Positions 1-10,639 of a DNA stretch of 64,000 nucleotides are shown one piece after another. Source of the stretch: Aristolochia californica (Eukaryota > Streptophyta > Magnoliopsida > Piperales > Aristolochiaceae); NCBI GenBank assembly GCA_029961685.1, contig JARWKL010000002.1, positions 37,540,908 to 37,604,907 of the forward strand. The letters are read 5' to 3'. The position numbers and the translations under genes are program-made. A model generated the notes under the pieces. It was not told where the DNA came from and ran no database searches. It worked only from the letters and a program-made list of their open reading frames with translations. Each line of letters begins with the position of its first letter. Position 1 is the stretch's first letter.

Positions 1-146
1 CTCAACTCCTGTAGCATGCTAATGATTCGGCTCATCTCTTCTTCCAAACCACAAACCTTTCCCAACACTGGTTGTGCTGTTTCAAGGCTATCTTCTATCT
101 TTTGTATCCTGATTTGGATTTCTTCATTGCTGATATTATCCCCCAT
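1..146 (-). CDS. Ty3/gypsy GAG N-terminus (GypB), partial
   Basis: The minus strand opens with ATG at 146-144 and stays open to the left edge (48 codons). The peptide is Glu/Ile-rich and looks like a short coiled coil, as in the N-terminus of plant gypsy GAG proteins. It lies just downstream (minus sense) of a primer-binding site and an LTR, so the start is positioned as expected for a retrotransposon leader. The corresponding leader of GypA at 50534-50611 is clearly related, but there the start codon reads ACG. The rest of the element lies outside the window. Confidence 0.6.
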   Translation of the reverse strand, partial: MGDNISNEEIQIRIQKIEDSLETAQPVLGKVCGLEEEMSRIISMLQEL

Positions 147-154
147 GTTACCCT

Positions 155-166
155 GCTCTGATACCA
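155..166 (-). other. GypB primer-binding site
   Basis: On the minus strand this reads TGGTATCAGAGC, the complement of the 3' end of plant initiator-Met tRNA. It sits three bases from the LTR at 170. It marks this LTR as the 5' LTR of a minus-strand element. Confidence 0.85.
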
Positions 167-169
167 AGT

Positions 170-1077
170 TGTTACGGTCCCGAGTCATGGATCGAGTAAC
201 ACGGCGTGGGATTTGTGAATCCAGCACACAGAATTTACTCACTTCACGTCAAGGGTCTGTGTATGAGTATTTCTCCTTAACCAATGCTTGGCCAGGAGGA
301 AAGATCCTCTTTTGAGGGTCCTACCGAGTTGTTGTGCTAGGTAGAAGACCCCACAACAATGTTGACCTTGCTAGAGCAAGGTGCTCTCTTTTTTGGTCAC
401 GGCAAAGAGGGTTTGGCCCTCTTTGTTGCTGCTCTAGCTAAGAATGCAATCCTTCTTTCTTAAATAACTTGAAACACGAGTTTGGGATAGATTAATACCT
501 CTTCTTTGATGCTATGATCAGCTCCCACGTTGCACCAGGAATTGCTCAAGATTTGAGGATAAAAATCCTCACTTTGCTGCTTGGTAAGGGAGGAATTCGG
601 CCTCTCTTGATGTTGCTGCCAAGAAGGAGGATAGATCTCCTCTTTGGGCTCGGAAAAGGGGCAGGAAACTCCTTTTCTTAATAGGGATGATGGTGGATGA
701 ATTTGGGTGAAGATGGATGGCAACGGAGGGTGAATGATAGGTTGGATTTTTGGAGTAAACCCTAAACTCGGGATCAAGAGGTGATCCCAACCTATTTAGA
801 CTAGGTTATTCTAAAATCTCAAAGCTTACCTATTTCATTCATACCTATCCCTTAAATAGGGAGTTTTAGGGTTAGGGTTACAATAATTCCCCATAATGCC
901 CTTACATAAAAAGTAATTAGAAATAACTCCTACTTAAAATAATATAAGAAATAAATCCTACTTAAAACAATATTAGAAATAAATCCTACTCAAAGAAATA
1001 TAAGAATTAAATCCTATTGAGTGAGTTGTTGTTGTCTTCTTCGTTGTGTGACTCGGTGTGCTATTGAGTCCACAACA
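170..1077 (-). repeat. GypB 5' LTR
   Basis: A 908-bp repeat starting TGTTACGG and ending CCACAACA on the plus strand. A near-identical 910-bp copy lies at 30223-31132. The last bases (GCTATTGAGT, then CACAACA) resemble the end of the GypA LTR, so the families are related. The adjacent primer-binding site gives minus-strand orientation. Confidence 0.88.
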
Positions 1078-2321
1078 ATAAACCAATATAGCCAAGTCAA
1101 CAACCGAGTCGGCTTTAGACCAATGTAGCCATGTCAATACCAAAATGCAATTATCAGACCTGTATCCATGGCTCAAGATAAACCAATTGAGTCATGGAAT
1201 GCTATGATGATTGCATCAACTGCGAGATGTTTTAAAATTCTAAGCCAACTTGAGATAAACCAGCTCAGTATGTAATCTATGCCAACTCAAGATAAACTAG
1301 CTTAGCAACCTCCAGAAATAAATCATGTAGTAGATACATCTTGCTGTATTGAGAGACAATTTGTCGTGACAAAGCTGTCGTAGTGTAGATCTTCACACAA
1401 CAGTCTTTGACAGATACGCTTGATTGAAGACGAAGTTGTCGCTGGTCAATTATGATGATAATTGCAATCTGTTTTTAGAATGAGATACCAAAAATAAGAT
1501 AAATGCATGCAAAATGTGATTTTTGTTGCTGGAAGGAAGTCAGCTTGTGACGGCAACTTTCCAATAAATGGGAAAAACTGTTGTGGCACTGTAGTGAGAT
1601 AATTGACGACCAAATGCAGCTGGAGATGTCCAAAAAATATATTGAATCCAGCTCAAGGATAATGAGTAATATGAAGATATGAAATCTATTGGCTAATTGA
1701 TTCTTCCAACTCTCTAGGAGGCAACTTTCCAAGAGTATTGAAGAATTGTGCACAGATTGAGACCAACATTCCAACTTATGAGTTCCAACTCTCCAAGAGG
1801 CAACTGATGTAATCAAGTTGGACGAGATTGATGAGATATCTGGAGTAAGATACCATTGCTGATCGAAGATACTAGGTTGGACGAGATTGATGACAACTTT
1901 CCAGTCCGTCAAGATTGATGAGAAGGCAAAGTACAACATCTTAAGTTATGGAACCAGTAATCTACCAAGCTGAAACAAAAGCCATACTATGAAGATCTTA
2001 AAATCCAACTATATATCCTCTAGCGGTCAACGTTAATCACGTAGAGATGTTAATGTATGAAATCTTCTAGCTGCTATACTAGAAAGTTAGTTGCAATGGA
2101 AATTTATTGCAAAACAAATGCTAGTTGCAGTAGACGGCTAGTTGGCCGTGTTAATTGACACAAGTAATGGCTACCGGTAGAGCTCAAATGGTAAAGCAGA
2201 GAAAGACAAATTTCCTATTTTAGAAGAAGCTTAAAGGATTGGAAACCGCCTCGAGCAATAGTAGCAGAACAGATACCTCATGCACAAAAGCAGCAGATGA
2301 TCCTCTATTTGTTTTAATACC
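1078..2321. other. unassigned AT-rich spacer
   Basis: No gene or clear element is recognised. There are short imperfect duplications, for example the phrase GTTGGACGAGATTGATGA near 1818 and 1874 and an AACTCTCNAGGAGGCAACT-like phrase near 1720 and 1785. A 154-codon minus-strand open frame at 1475-1939 resembles nothing known and is probably chance. The 3' end abuts CopA, and the sequence resumes at 8675 beyond it. Confidence 0.5.
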
Positions 2322-2511
2322 AACGGTGTTGGAATTATGGTTTCAAATATATTATTTATAAAATAAAATTACCATGATATTAGAGGCGTGGGGCCCACTT
2401 CTAGATGTTTTGTCATTGAATGTTCAGTACCGGGAATAATGGCCAGAACATCCCCCTGTAGAGGTAGATTCATTGGGTGCATTAACTGGACACATCCCTT
2501 GGGCATAAGGA

Positions 2512-2578
2512 GATGTATCTCTCTTGAGGGGATGTATCTCTCCTTAGAGGATGTATCTCTCCTAAAGGGATGTATCCT
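2512..2578 (+). promoter_or_regulatory. CopA LTR U3 tandem repeats
   Basis: Four successive copies of a GATGTATCTCTCCTTAGAG-like unit of 17-21 bp, the last one partial. The array is kept in the 3' LTR (8287-8353). Its place about 40 bp upstream of the TATA box fits a U3 enhancer array such as those known from tobacco Tnt1; activity is inferred. Confidence 0.6.
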
Positions 2579-2614
2579 TATGAATAGTCATTAGTGTCAC
2601 ACCCTTTGGAAATC

Positions 2615-2622
2615 TATAAATT
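2615..2622 (+). promoter_or_regulatory. CopA LTR TATA-like box
   Basis: TATAAATT downstream of the U3 repeats and in the expected part of the LTR. It is conserved in the 3' LTR near 8390. Confidence 0.5.
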
Positions 2623-2918
2623 CCTCTATGGTCTTACAAGTGAGGCTAAGGCTATTTGCACACCCAGTTTGGCTGAACGGGAGCAAGCTTATCACTTGTA
2701 AATGAATTATCAAAGGTTATCTTGTGCACTTCAATTTCTATTTATATTCTTCAAGATGAAAGGTACACTCTCTTTATTCTTCTTATTTCAATGCTATGAT
2801 ATATGTATGACTTTAATGATAAGAAAAATTATGGAGGATTTAATATTTATTTTTATGATGTTTATTTTATTATTATTAGACATCAACTCTAACAAATACA
2901 AGTGAGTAACGCCTCTAC

Positions 2919-2930
2919 TGGTATCATAGA
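2919..2930 (+). other. CopA probable primer-binding site, offset from LTR
   Basis: TGGTATCATAGA matches the first eight bases of the usual initiator-Met site TGGTATCAGAGC and then diverges. It begins 24 bases after the LTR end, whereas the other elements in this window have 0-3 bases. It is either displaced by an insertion in the leader or uses another tRNA. Confidence 0.5.
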
Positions 2931-3024
2931 GATAGATTCTAATTTTCTATATTTTTCCGTATTGTTTTGGATTTTTTGGCTATTTATTTGTGAATGGAAA
3001 TAAGCCTAGTTTAGGCTTATTGGG

Positions 3025-3180
3025 TTCTGGTGCTGCAGGCGGGCCGTGCGGGCTACTGTGCGTGGGCCTGATGGTGCGGGCTACTATGCGCGGGCTGCTG
3101 CGTGCGGGCTGCTCTACGGGCGTGCTGATGCGGGCTGCTCTGCGGGCTTGGTGGTGTAGGCTTGTGCGGTCCGGGAATGA
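3025..3180. repeat. GC-rich minisatellite-like tract in CopA leader
   Basis: About 150 bases made of degenerate repeats of GCGGGCTRCT (five to six copies with GTGC spacers) in an otherwise strongly AT-rich leader. Both strands are open here (67-72 codons), which is a by-product of composition and not evidence of a gene. Confidence 0.65.
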
Positions 3181-3368
3181 CCCAGAACCTTGAACCAAAC
3201 CGGGTTTTTGCTAATATAATGAGCCAGAATGTGTTTTAAGGGTTTATTTTTACCCAGAATTGTATTTTGAATAGAATTTCCATGTTATTTGGAATTTATT
3301 TGGCTATTCGAAGTATTTATAATTTGTGTTATTGCATGCCTTCTTATATATTTATGTATTTGTATGTG

Positions 3369-3700
3369 AAAATTAACTTAATTATATAATTTTCAAAATC
3401 CCCAAAGGGTAATGCATTTTGTGTGATTAAATTAATTTTATGTGTGTTTATTTTGAGTATAATATGTTTTATGAGTTATACTAATTTTATTATACGATTA
3501 GCAAAATCCCCAAAGGGTAATGCAAATTGTATAATTAGATTAGCATGTTGTAAATTAATTCATATGAATCCCCAAAGGGTAAGTATGAATTAATTTATTT
3601 GTTTGTTTGTTGGTTAGTGATATTGTTGGTTGTTTATCATGGGTGGAATGATTTGCCTAGTAACTCTCATGAATCCCCAAAGGGTAAATGGGAGTACTAG
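3369..3700 (+). promoter_or_regulatory. four tandem stem-loops in CopA leader
   Basis: The 16-mer AATCCCCAAAGGGTAA occurs four times (3397, 3505, 3567, 3672). Each copy lies between inverted arms of different sequence: 3369-3384/3424-3439 (15 of 16 paired including wobble), 3489-3502/3522-3535 (13 of 14), 3551-3564/3584-3597 (14 of 14) and 3657-3670/3688-3700 (13 pairs, one bulge). Stems differ while pairing is kept and the apical sequence is constant, which suggests selection on RNA structure. It lies just before GAG in the genomic RNA leader, where packaging or dimer signals reside in LTR elements. Function is inferred. Confidence 0.75.
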
Positions 3701-3758
3701 ATGGCTGAAATGATTATACAATTATGTATGTTCTTTCAAACATTGAAATATTTTCTGG

Positions 3759-6700
3759 ATGACAGGAATATCCAGTAGTGGACATAATTTTGCTGAGTCC
3801 CTAAAGAAAAATGTACTTGATGGGACTAATTATGTGAACTGGTCACAACGGGTTGACTTAATGCTACGAGGCTATAGGTTTGATAAGATTATCAAAGTGG
3901 ATACTCCTCCTCAAAGACCTTCCCGAATAAACTACCCCAATAATTTGAAACAGTATAAGAAGGACCTTAGAAAATTCAAGGAATGGGATAATGCTAATGA
4001 AATTTCTAGGTCACATATTTTTGGGGCTCTAAGTGAGACTCTCTTGATGACTTAATTTCATGTCCCCACTAAAAAAGAGATTCTCGACCAGATTGAAGCT
4101 AAATATGGTAAAAAGTCATCTACTCACATCAATAACTTATGGCAAAAGTTCACTCGTGCCAAATGCGCAGAAAATGCTGATGTAAGAAAACATGTAAATG
4201 ACATGCTTGCCATGACAGATGAGTTACAATATCACGGTAGACCAATGGATGAAGAAACTAAAGTGGTCACCATTATCAACTCTTTACCCAAATCTCTCAA
4301 ATATATTCAAGATTTTTATTCTTTGTCCAAGACAAAGTGGGCTATATTTGATTTGGTTAATATGATCGACCACCAGTCCGAAAGACTCAATCCAAGTATT
4401 GAGTTAGATAAACCTTCACCTAGTGCTACCATAGTTTTGAAGCCGAAGAAAAAGAATTTTAAGAAGAAGGGAAAGAACTTTCAATTTCAAAACTTCAAGG
4501 ACAAAAAGGTCAATCAACAAAGGGTTGAAGTACATGCAAATCAACGTGTTTGCTTCTTCTGTAATAAGCCAGGACATATAAAGAAGTATTGTAGGGCTTT
4601 GAAAACCATGCAAGAAGGGCAACAGGAGAACACCAGTGAGTCCTTATCTCTTGAAACTTGTACTATTTATATCGAGCCTTTTAGTTGGTGGGCTGATTCT
4701 GGTGCAACTGTTCATGTATCGAATGAGTTGCAGGGTTTCAAGGAGCTAAGAAAGATTGAGGACAAAACAAGCTTTATTTACATGGGAAATGATGAAAAGG
4801 CCATTGTGGAAGGCATGGGAACTTACCGACTAAAACTTGTTGATAACAAGTTTTTTTATTTAGAAGATTGTCTTTATGCTCCTTCTATGAGAAGAAGTCT
4901 ATTATATGTATCTTGTCTTGAGAAACTTAATGGTCATTCGTATTTTATCACATTTATAGATGATTTCTCAAGATATGGAAGAGTATATTTACTGCATAGA
5001 AAAAAATGAGGCCTTCGATTATTTCAAAACCTTCAAATTGGAGGTAGAAAATGTCACAGGAAGGAAGATCAAAACATTGCACACCGACAGAGGTGGAGAG
5101 TATTGTTCAGAGTTATTCTATGAATTTTGTAAGTCAAACGGGATTATCCATATGTTTAGCATGCCTTATACACCTGAACAGAATGGTATTGCTGAAAGAA
5201 GAAATCGAACCTTACTAGAGATGGTAAGATCTATGATGGCACTTGCAAATTTGCCAATATCCTTTTGGGGCAAAGCACTATTGACAACTACCTATATCTC
5301 AAATAGAGTGCCTTAAAAGTCAGTTGAGAAAACACCTTATGAGGTATGGTCAGGTAAAACTCCTAGTCTTAACCATTTTAAAGTATGGGGATGTGTTGCT
5401 CATGTTTTAAAACTTGATCCTAAGGACAAATTGAAAGGCTAAGACTCGAAGATGTTTATTCGTTGGGTACTCTGAACATTCGAAAGGATATAGGTTATAT
5501 GATCCCAAGGAGAAGGTGATTATTGAAAGTAAACATGTAAAATTCATTGAGGATAGATTTGATTGTGATGAAGATTTAGGTATGAAGTCTCGCTTGGAAG
5601 AATGTGTTGAAATGTCTTCTTCTGAATCTCCTTCTAATATAGAGAATTTCACCCAAATGGATATTCGAAGAGGGACTAGAGAAAGAAAACCTAGTCAACT
5701 TCTATCATCTTTAGATTTTTATGCCTATGCTGGAGAAACTTATGAAAGAACAAGGTTGAATGAAGATGTTACTGATCTTGTCACTTACAAGGAAGCACTC
5801 CTTGATGTGGATTCTGACAAGTGGAAGTCGGCAATGGAAGAAGAGATGGACTCTATGTATAAAAATGAAGTTTGGAAACTTGTTGATCCTCCTACATTGG
5901 TTAAGCCCATTAAGTTCAAGTGGATTTTTACAAGGAAGAGAATTGTTGAAGGTATAGTTGAAAGATTCAAAGCTCGTCTTGTTGCCAAGGGTTTTAATCA
6001 ACAATACGGGATTGATTATGATGAAACATTCTCTCCTGTTGCAAGAATACAGTCTATTCAAGTTCTCCTGGCATTGGTAGCATATTATGACTATGAGTTG
6101 TTCCAAATGGATGTTAAAACCGCTTTTCTAAATGGAAATTTGGATGAGAAGATTTATATGGAACAACCACATGAATTTGTTAGATCTGGAACTGAAGCAA
6201 AAGTGTGTAAGTTGAACAAGTCTATTTACGGTTTGAAACAAGCCTCAAGATTATGGAATATCAAGTTCAATGAAGCAATTACAGCGTATGGTTTTACTCA
6301 GAATCCAGAAGATCATTGTGTTTATATAAAAATAGTGGGAGATCGCATTGCTTTTCTTACTTTATAGGTAAATGATATTTTATCAGCTGGGAATGATATT
6401 CAGTTACTCCAAGGTATAAAGACATGGTTGTTTCAGACATTTGATATGAAAAACCTTGGGGAAGCTTCTTATATTCTTGGCATTAAAATTCTACGGGATA
6501 GATCTTTGCGAAAATTGAGTATGTCTCAAGAGAAGTATATAGATACTCTTCTGGATCGGTTTCACATGTCTAACTGTATATAAGGTAATGTACTTTATGA
6601 TAGCACTAAAAAGATGAGCCAGGTGGACTTATCACCTCAAAGATAAGTTGGATGAATCTAAGTATCCATACGCTTCTGTTGTGGGGAGTTTTATGTATGC

Positions 6701-7334
6701 TCTTATATGTACAAGACCTAATCTTGCTTATGTTGTTGGGATTCTTAGCCGATTTTAGGCTAATCGAGGTTTCACTCATTGGGAAGGGGTAAAATGGGTA
6801 ATGCGCTATCTAAAACAAACAAAGTCATATGCTTTGACTTATCAAGCGGACAAGTTCGAATTGGTTGGTTATTCCGACTCAGATTATCAAGGATGTGTTG
6901 ATACCCGAAAGTCTACTTCTGGTTTTATCTTTATGTTTGGTGGAGGTGCCATTTCTTGGAAAAGCAAGAAGCAAGATTGTGTCGTACAATCAACCATGGA
7001 GGCAGAATATGTGGCTATGAACTTAGCTACAAGGGAGGTTGTTTATCTTCGCAAATTATTGTGAAGTCTTCTAGTGGTAGACTGTGTGGAGCGACCTATT
7101 CCTCTCTTTTGTGATAATGGATCTGCTATTGATATCACAAAAGATCCGAAGTGTCACTCCAAGGCTAAACATATCGAAGAGAAATACCACTACATACGAG
7201 ACATGCCGAGGAAGGAGGAAGTTGTTATTTATAAGATATCTTCTCCGGATAACTTAGCTGATCCACTAACCAAGTGTCTTCCCGTGACTAGTTTCACTTT
7301 CCATGTGGGGAACATGGGTTTGATTTGTTTATAA
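3759..7334 (+). pseudogene. CopA gag-pol, disrupted
   Basis: GAG starts at 3759 and includes a CCHC knuckle (CFFCNKPGHIKKYC, about 4552-4593) after a Lys-rich stretch. The protease active site WADSGA is near 4690. Integrase core follows directly (FITFIDDFSR near 4945; PEQNGIAERRN near 5178), so the GAG-pre-integrase region is largely deleted. Reverse transcriptase spans about 5800-6580 and RNase H about 6800-7334. Breaks: TAA at 4053, frame change near 5000, TAA near 5313, further frame change before 5516, TAG at 6366, stops near 6580-6760, TGA at 7062. These rule out a functional polyprotein. The lineage within Ty1/copia was not determined. Confidence 0.93.
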
Positions 7335-7342
7335 TTGATGAG

Positions 7343-7354
7343 ACCAAGTGGGAG
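7343..7354 (+). other. first polypurine-tract-like motif of CopA
   Basis: ACCAAGTGGGAG, nine bases after the pol stop and identical to the motif at 8090-8101 that abuts the 3' LTR. It may be a second plus-strand primer site, or the original tract left behind when the trailer was acquired. Confidence 0.45.
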
Positions 7355-7494
7355 AACATTATTTTGTATGCATTGTGGTCTCAATGATTTGTAATACTAT
7401 GTATGTCATGACATTGTAATTTATATTCCATAGAATGATTTTGAAAGAATGCATATGCTTTTGTGTGATAATATGAATACTCAGTATATGCCTT

Positions 7495-7892
7495 GAGATT
7501 CAGCTTCCCTATTAGGTATGCACTTGTACGTGTATATGTGAGGGTCTCAATAGGGAATAACGGTTGAGTCTCTAAATTGTCCAGGCCCATAGGACTGCAT
7601 AGGCACAGTTTCCTTTACGACAAATACTCATGTTGGTATAAAGCTTTACCCTGAGCTCCTCAGGTACTGCATATGCTATGGACGGTGAGATGCTTTGATG
7701 TCCAGCTTTTCTATTAGGTATATACTTGTATGTATATACGGAAGGGTCTCAATAGGAAGGTAGGGTTGGATGTCTAAATTATTCAGGCCTATGGTACTGA
7801 TTAGGCACAATTACCTTAGTGGCTAATACTCGAACTGGTACAGAGCTTTACCCTGAGTTTAGGTCCAAGTATGCTATGAATGGAGACCGCTG
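7495..7892 (+). repeat. two ~200-bp direct repeats in CopA trailer
   Basis: Two diverged copies (7495-7695 and 7696-7892) share GTCTCAATAGG, CTTTACCCTGAG, a CAGGCC.AT motif and a TATGCTATG phrase in the same order. The first carries a hairpin with arms TTCCCTATT (7505-7513) and AATAGGGAA (7549-7557); the second keeps a shorter version. The trailer has no coding potential. Confidence 0.7.
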
Positions 7893-8103
7893 AACTGGCA
7901 AATTTGACAAGTATGGATTTGGTTTATTCCCCAGCCTTGGATATCTAAGATATATATTGTGTAGGCTCGGGTTAACTACACATGTATATTAAAGTGTTTA
8001 AGGTAATGCCTATGGTCATGGTATGGTTTTATGTGTCAATATTGATTTTTCAGGTTTTTTCAAAAATCGAAATTTGAAATGGATTTGAAACCAAGTGGGA
8101 GTT

Positions 8104-8669
8104 TGTTGGAATTATGGTTTCAAATATATTATTTATAAAATAAAATTACCATGATATTAGAGGCGTGGGGCCCACTTCTAGATGTTGTCATTGAAAGTTT
8201 AGTACAGGGAATAATGGCCAGCACATCCCCCTGTGGAGGTAGATTCATTGGGTGCATTGACTGGACACATCCCTTGGGCATAAGGAGATGTATCTCTCTT
8301 GAGGGGATGTATCTCTCCTTAGAGGATGTATCTCTCCTAAAGGGATGTATCCTTATGAATAGTCATTGGTGCCACACCCTTTGGAAATCTATAAATTCCT
8401 CCATGGTCTTACAAGTGAGGCTAAGGCTATTTGCACACCCAGTCTGGCTGAACAGGAGCAAGCTTATCACTTGTAAATGAATTATCAAAGGTTATCTTGT
8501 GCACTTCAATTTCTATTTATATTCTTCAAGATGAAAGGTACGCTCTCTTTATTCTTCTTATTTCAATGCTATGATATATGTATGACTTTAATGATAAGAA
8601 AAATTATGGAGGATTTAATATTTATTTCTAGATTGTTAATTTTATTATTGTTAGGCATCAAGTCTAACA
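8104..8669 (+). repeat. CopA 3' LTR
   Basis: 566-bp copy of 2327-2894 preceded by the polypurine tract ACCAAGTGGGAG (8090-8101) and followed by the target duplication AACGG. Confidence 0.95.
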
Positions 8670-8674
8670 AACGG

Positions 8675-9187
8675 ATCAGTCATTGAGGATGGCAAGGTAG
8701 GGAACAACTTATCTTAGAGTCAGGCTCATCTGATTCAAATTCTAGCTTCAGAGGCAAACCAACTTTCACACACGTGCAACGACAAAAACCTTGTATAATG
8801 TCTTCAAAGATATTGAAGAAGTCTAAAGAAGCATGAGATTAGCAGTTGGCTATTCGAGTAGAGCCAGAAGAGATATCTCCCAAAAATAAAAAACTAATCC
8901 TTGAGCAATCACGACAATGCAGAGATAATACCAGGCATAGAGAGATGGGTTTTGCAACATAAGAGTTAATAAAACACAACCTTGGATATAAGGTTACGAG
9001 AACATAGAGATCAACATGCAAAACATACTATTTCATAAAGAAGTAAAGAGGAAACTAACTTATCTTTTCTGAATTAGCATAGGCAGTCTTCTTCAAACTG
9101 AATGCCCATGGAATCTTCAACATAAATCATTATCTTCATGTCTCATAATCCGAAAAACAATGAAGCAAACTAGAATCCTAAAATCAC
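8675..9187. other. unassigned spacer, continuation of 1078-2321
   Basis: Sequence on the far side of CopA, joined to 2326 in the pre-insertion locus. No gene is recognised. If 9188-9585 is a minus-strand LTR, this would be its leader or internal domain, but no coding match is visible. Confidence 0.4.
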
Positions 9188-9585
<398 letters not shown>

Positions 9586-9589
9586 CAAT

Positions 9590-10196
9590 AGTTGTCAAAA
9601 TTTATGTTTATGACATTGTATTTGGTTCTACAAATGAATAACTTTGCATGGAATTTTATGATTAATTCATAGTGAATTCAACCTCAACATGATGGGAGAA
9701 TTATATTTTTTCCTAGAACTATAAATCAAATAAGCAAAGGAACAAATTTATATTTCATGAGCCAAATAAATTAGAGAATTATCAAAGAAATACAACATAA
9801 AGTAAGTTAGAAGTGTCTCAGCACTACTTAGCTTCACAACCAAACTTTGTAAAGATGATGTTAGAATATGTTGATCAAACTAAGTATAGAGGGATGATTG
9901 AAAGTCTTTTCTACATGACAAGTAGAAAAGGTATCCAATCTATTATTTTCTTATGTGCTAGATTTATATTATACCCAAATGAGAATCATGTATTATTAGT
10001 TTAAAGGATTTTTAGGTGCCTAAGAGGAACTTTGAGTTTTTGGAATATTCTATCCAAAGACTAATTATTTCTCTCTTGTAGGATATTCAAATTATGGTTT
10101 TGAAGGAAGCCTAGGTGATAGAAAGAGCACATCAAATACATTGCAATACATAGGAAAAATGCCAAACCTCATAGTTCTCTAAGAAGAAAATTTGAG
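9590..10196 (+). pseudogene. CopH left part: SIRE-like copia RT/RNase H, degenerate
   Basis: Translated pieces match the reverse-transcriptase end of plant SIRE-type copia elements. KIYVYDIVFGSTN (the YVDD box with D changed to Y, near 9605) is followed by MMGEL..FFL (near 9690), KMMLE.VDQTKYRGMI.SL (9850-9910), CARF and the RNase H phrase DRKST (near 10120). There are many stops. The segment ends at the GypA LTR and resumes at 51089. Its 5' part is missing. Confidence 0.75.
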
Positions 10197-10636
10197 TGTT
10201 ACGGTCCGGGGTCATGGATCTTGTCACACGGCGTTGGGAAGGAGAATCGAGAACTTAGAGGACAAGTTCAGCACTGCTATGGTTTCCTTGTGCTGGAGGA
10301 GTTAATCTAGAACTCAGTGAACAAGTTCAGCATTGCAGTGACTAGCTTTGGTTTCGATAAATGGAAAAGAGAAAGGAGAAAATGGAAAAAATCAGAGCTC
10401 GTTGAGGAGAACTCCAAACCCTGTTTAGGTTAAAATCATATTTGTCCCTTCATATTCCACTCTCCCCACTACAAGTTCAAGCTATAAAATTATAGTAATA
10501 CCCCTATGGCATATTTGCTCTTCAACTGAAATAAAAATCCAATAAAAGAAAATTAAAAGAAAGGCAATTAACTTAATACTAGATGACTCAGCCACGGTGC
10601 CTCTGAATGACTCTGTCTGCTATTGAGTTCATAACA
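10197..10636 (-). repeat. GypA 3' LTR
   Basis: 440 bp, TGTTACGGTC to TTCATAACA on the plus strand, homologous to 50630-51088. It follows the stop of the chromodomain frame by about three bases. Confidence 0.9.
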
Positions 10637-10639
10637 TTA

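Larger units (their letters stand above)
2327..2894 (+). repeat. CopA 5' LTR
   Basis: Starts TGTTGGAATT and ends TCTAACA; matches 8104-8669 throughout, with about 20 differences. It carries a run of about 20-bp tandem repeats (2512-2578) upstream of a TATA-like box (2615-2622). Confidence 0.95.
2327..8669 (+). mobile_element. CopA: LTR-bounded Ty1/copia retrotransposon
   Basis: A 6.3-kb element with two LTRs (568 and 566 bp, about 96% identical by eye) flanked by a perfect target duplication AACGG (2322-2326 and 8670-8674). Gene order is GAG, protease, integrase, reverse transcriptase, RNase H, the Ty1/copia order. It has an unusually long leader (2895-3758) with hairpins and a GC-rich tract, and a long non-coding trailer (7335-8103). 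The frame is broken by several stops and shifts, and most of the GAG-pre-integrase domain is missing, so it is not autonomous now. Confidence 0.95.

Noticed and set aside
16..315. 99-codon plus-strand frame at the left edge
   Set aside because: It overlaps the minus-strand GAG start, primer site and LTR end of GypB; composition and context fit the element, not a gene.
1475..1939. 154-codon minus-strand frame
   Set aside because: No motif, no splice signals, and it mirrors a repetitive plus strand; treated as chance.
2980..3198. overlapping frames on both strands of the GC-rich tract
   Set aside because: Open frames follow from low stop density in GC repeats.
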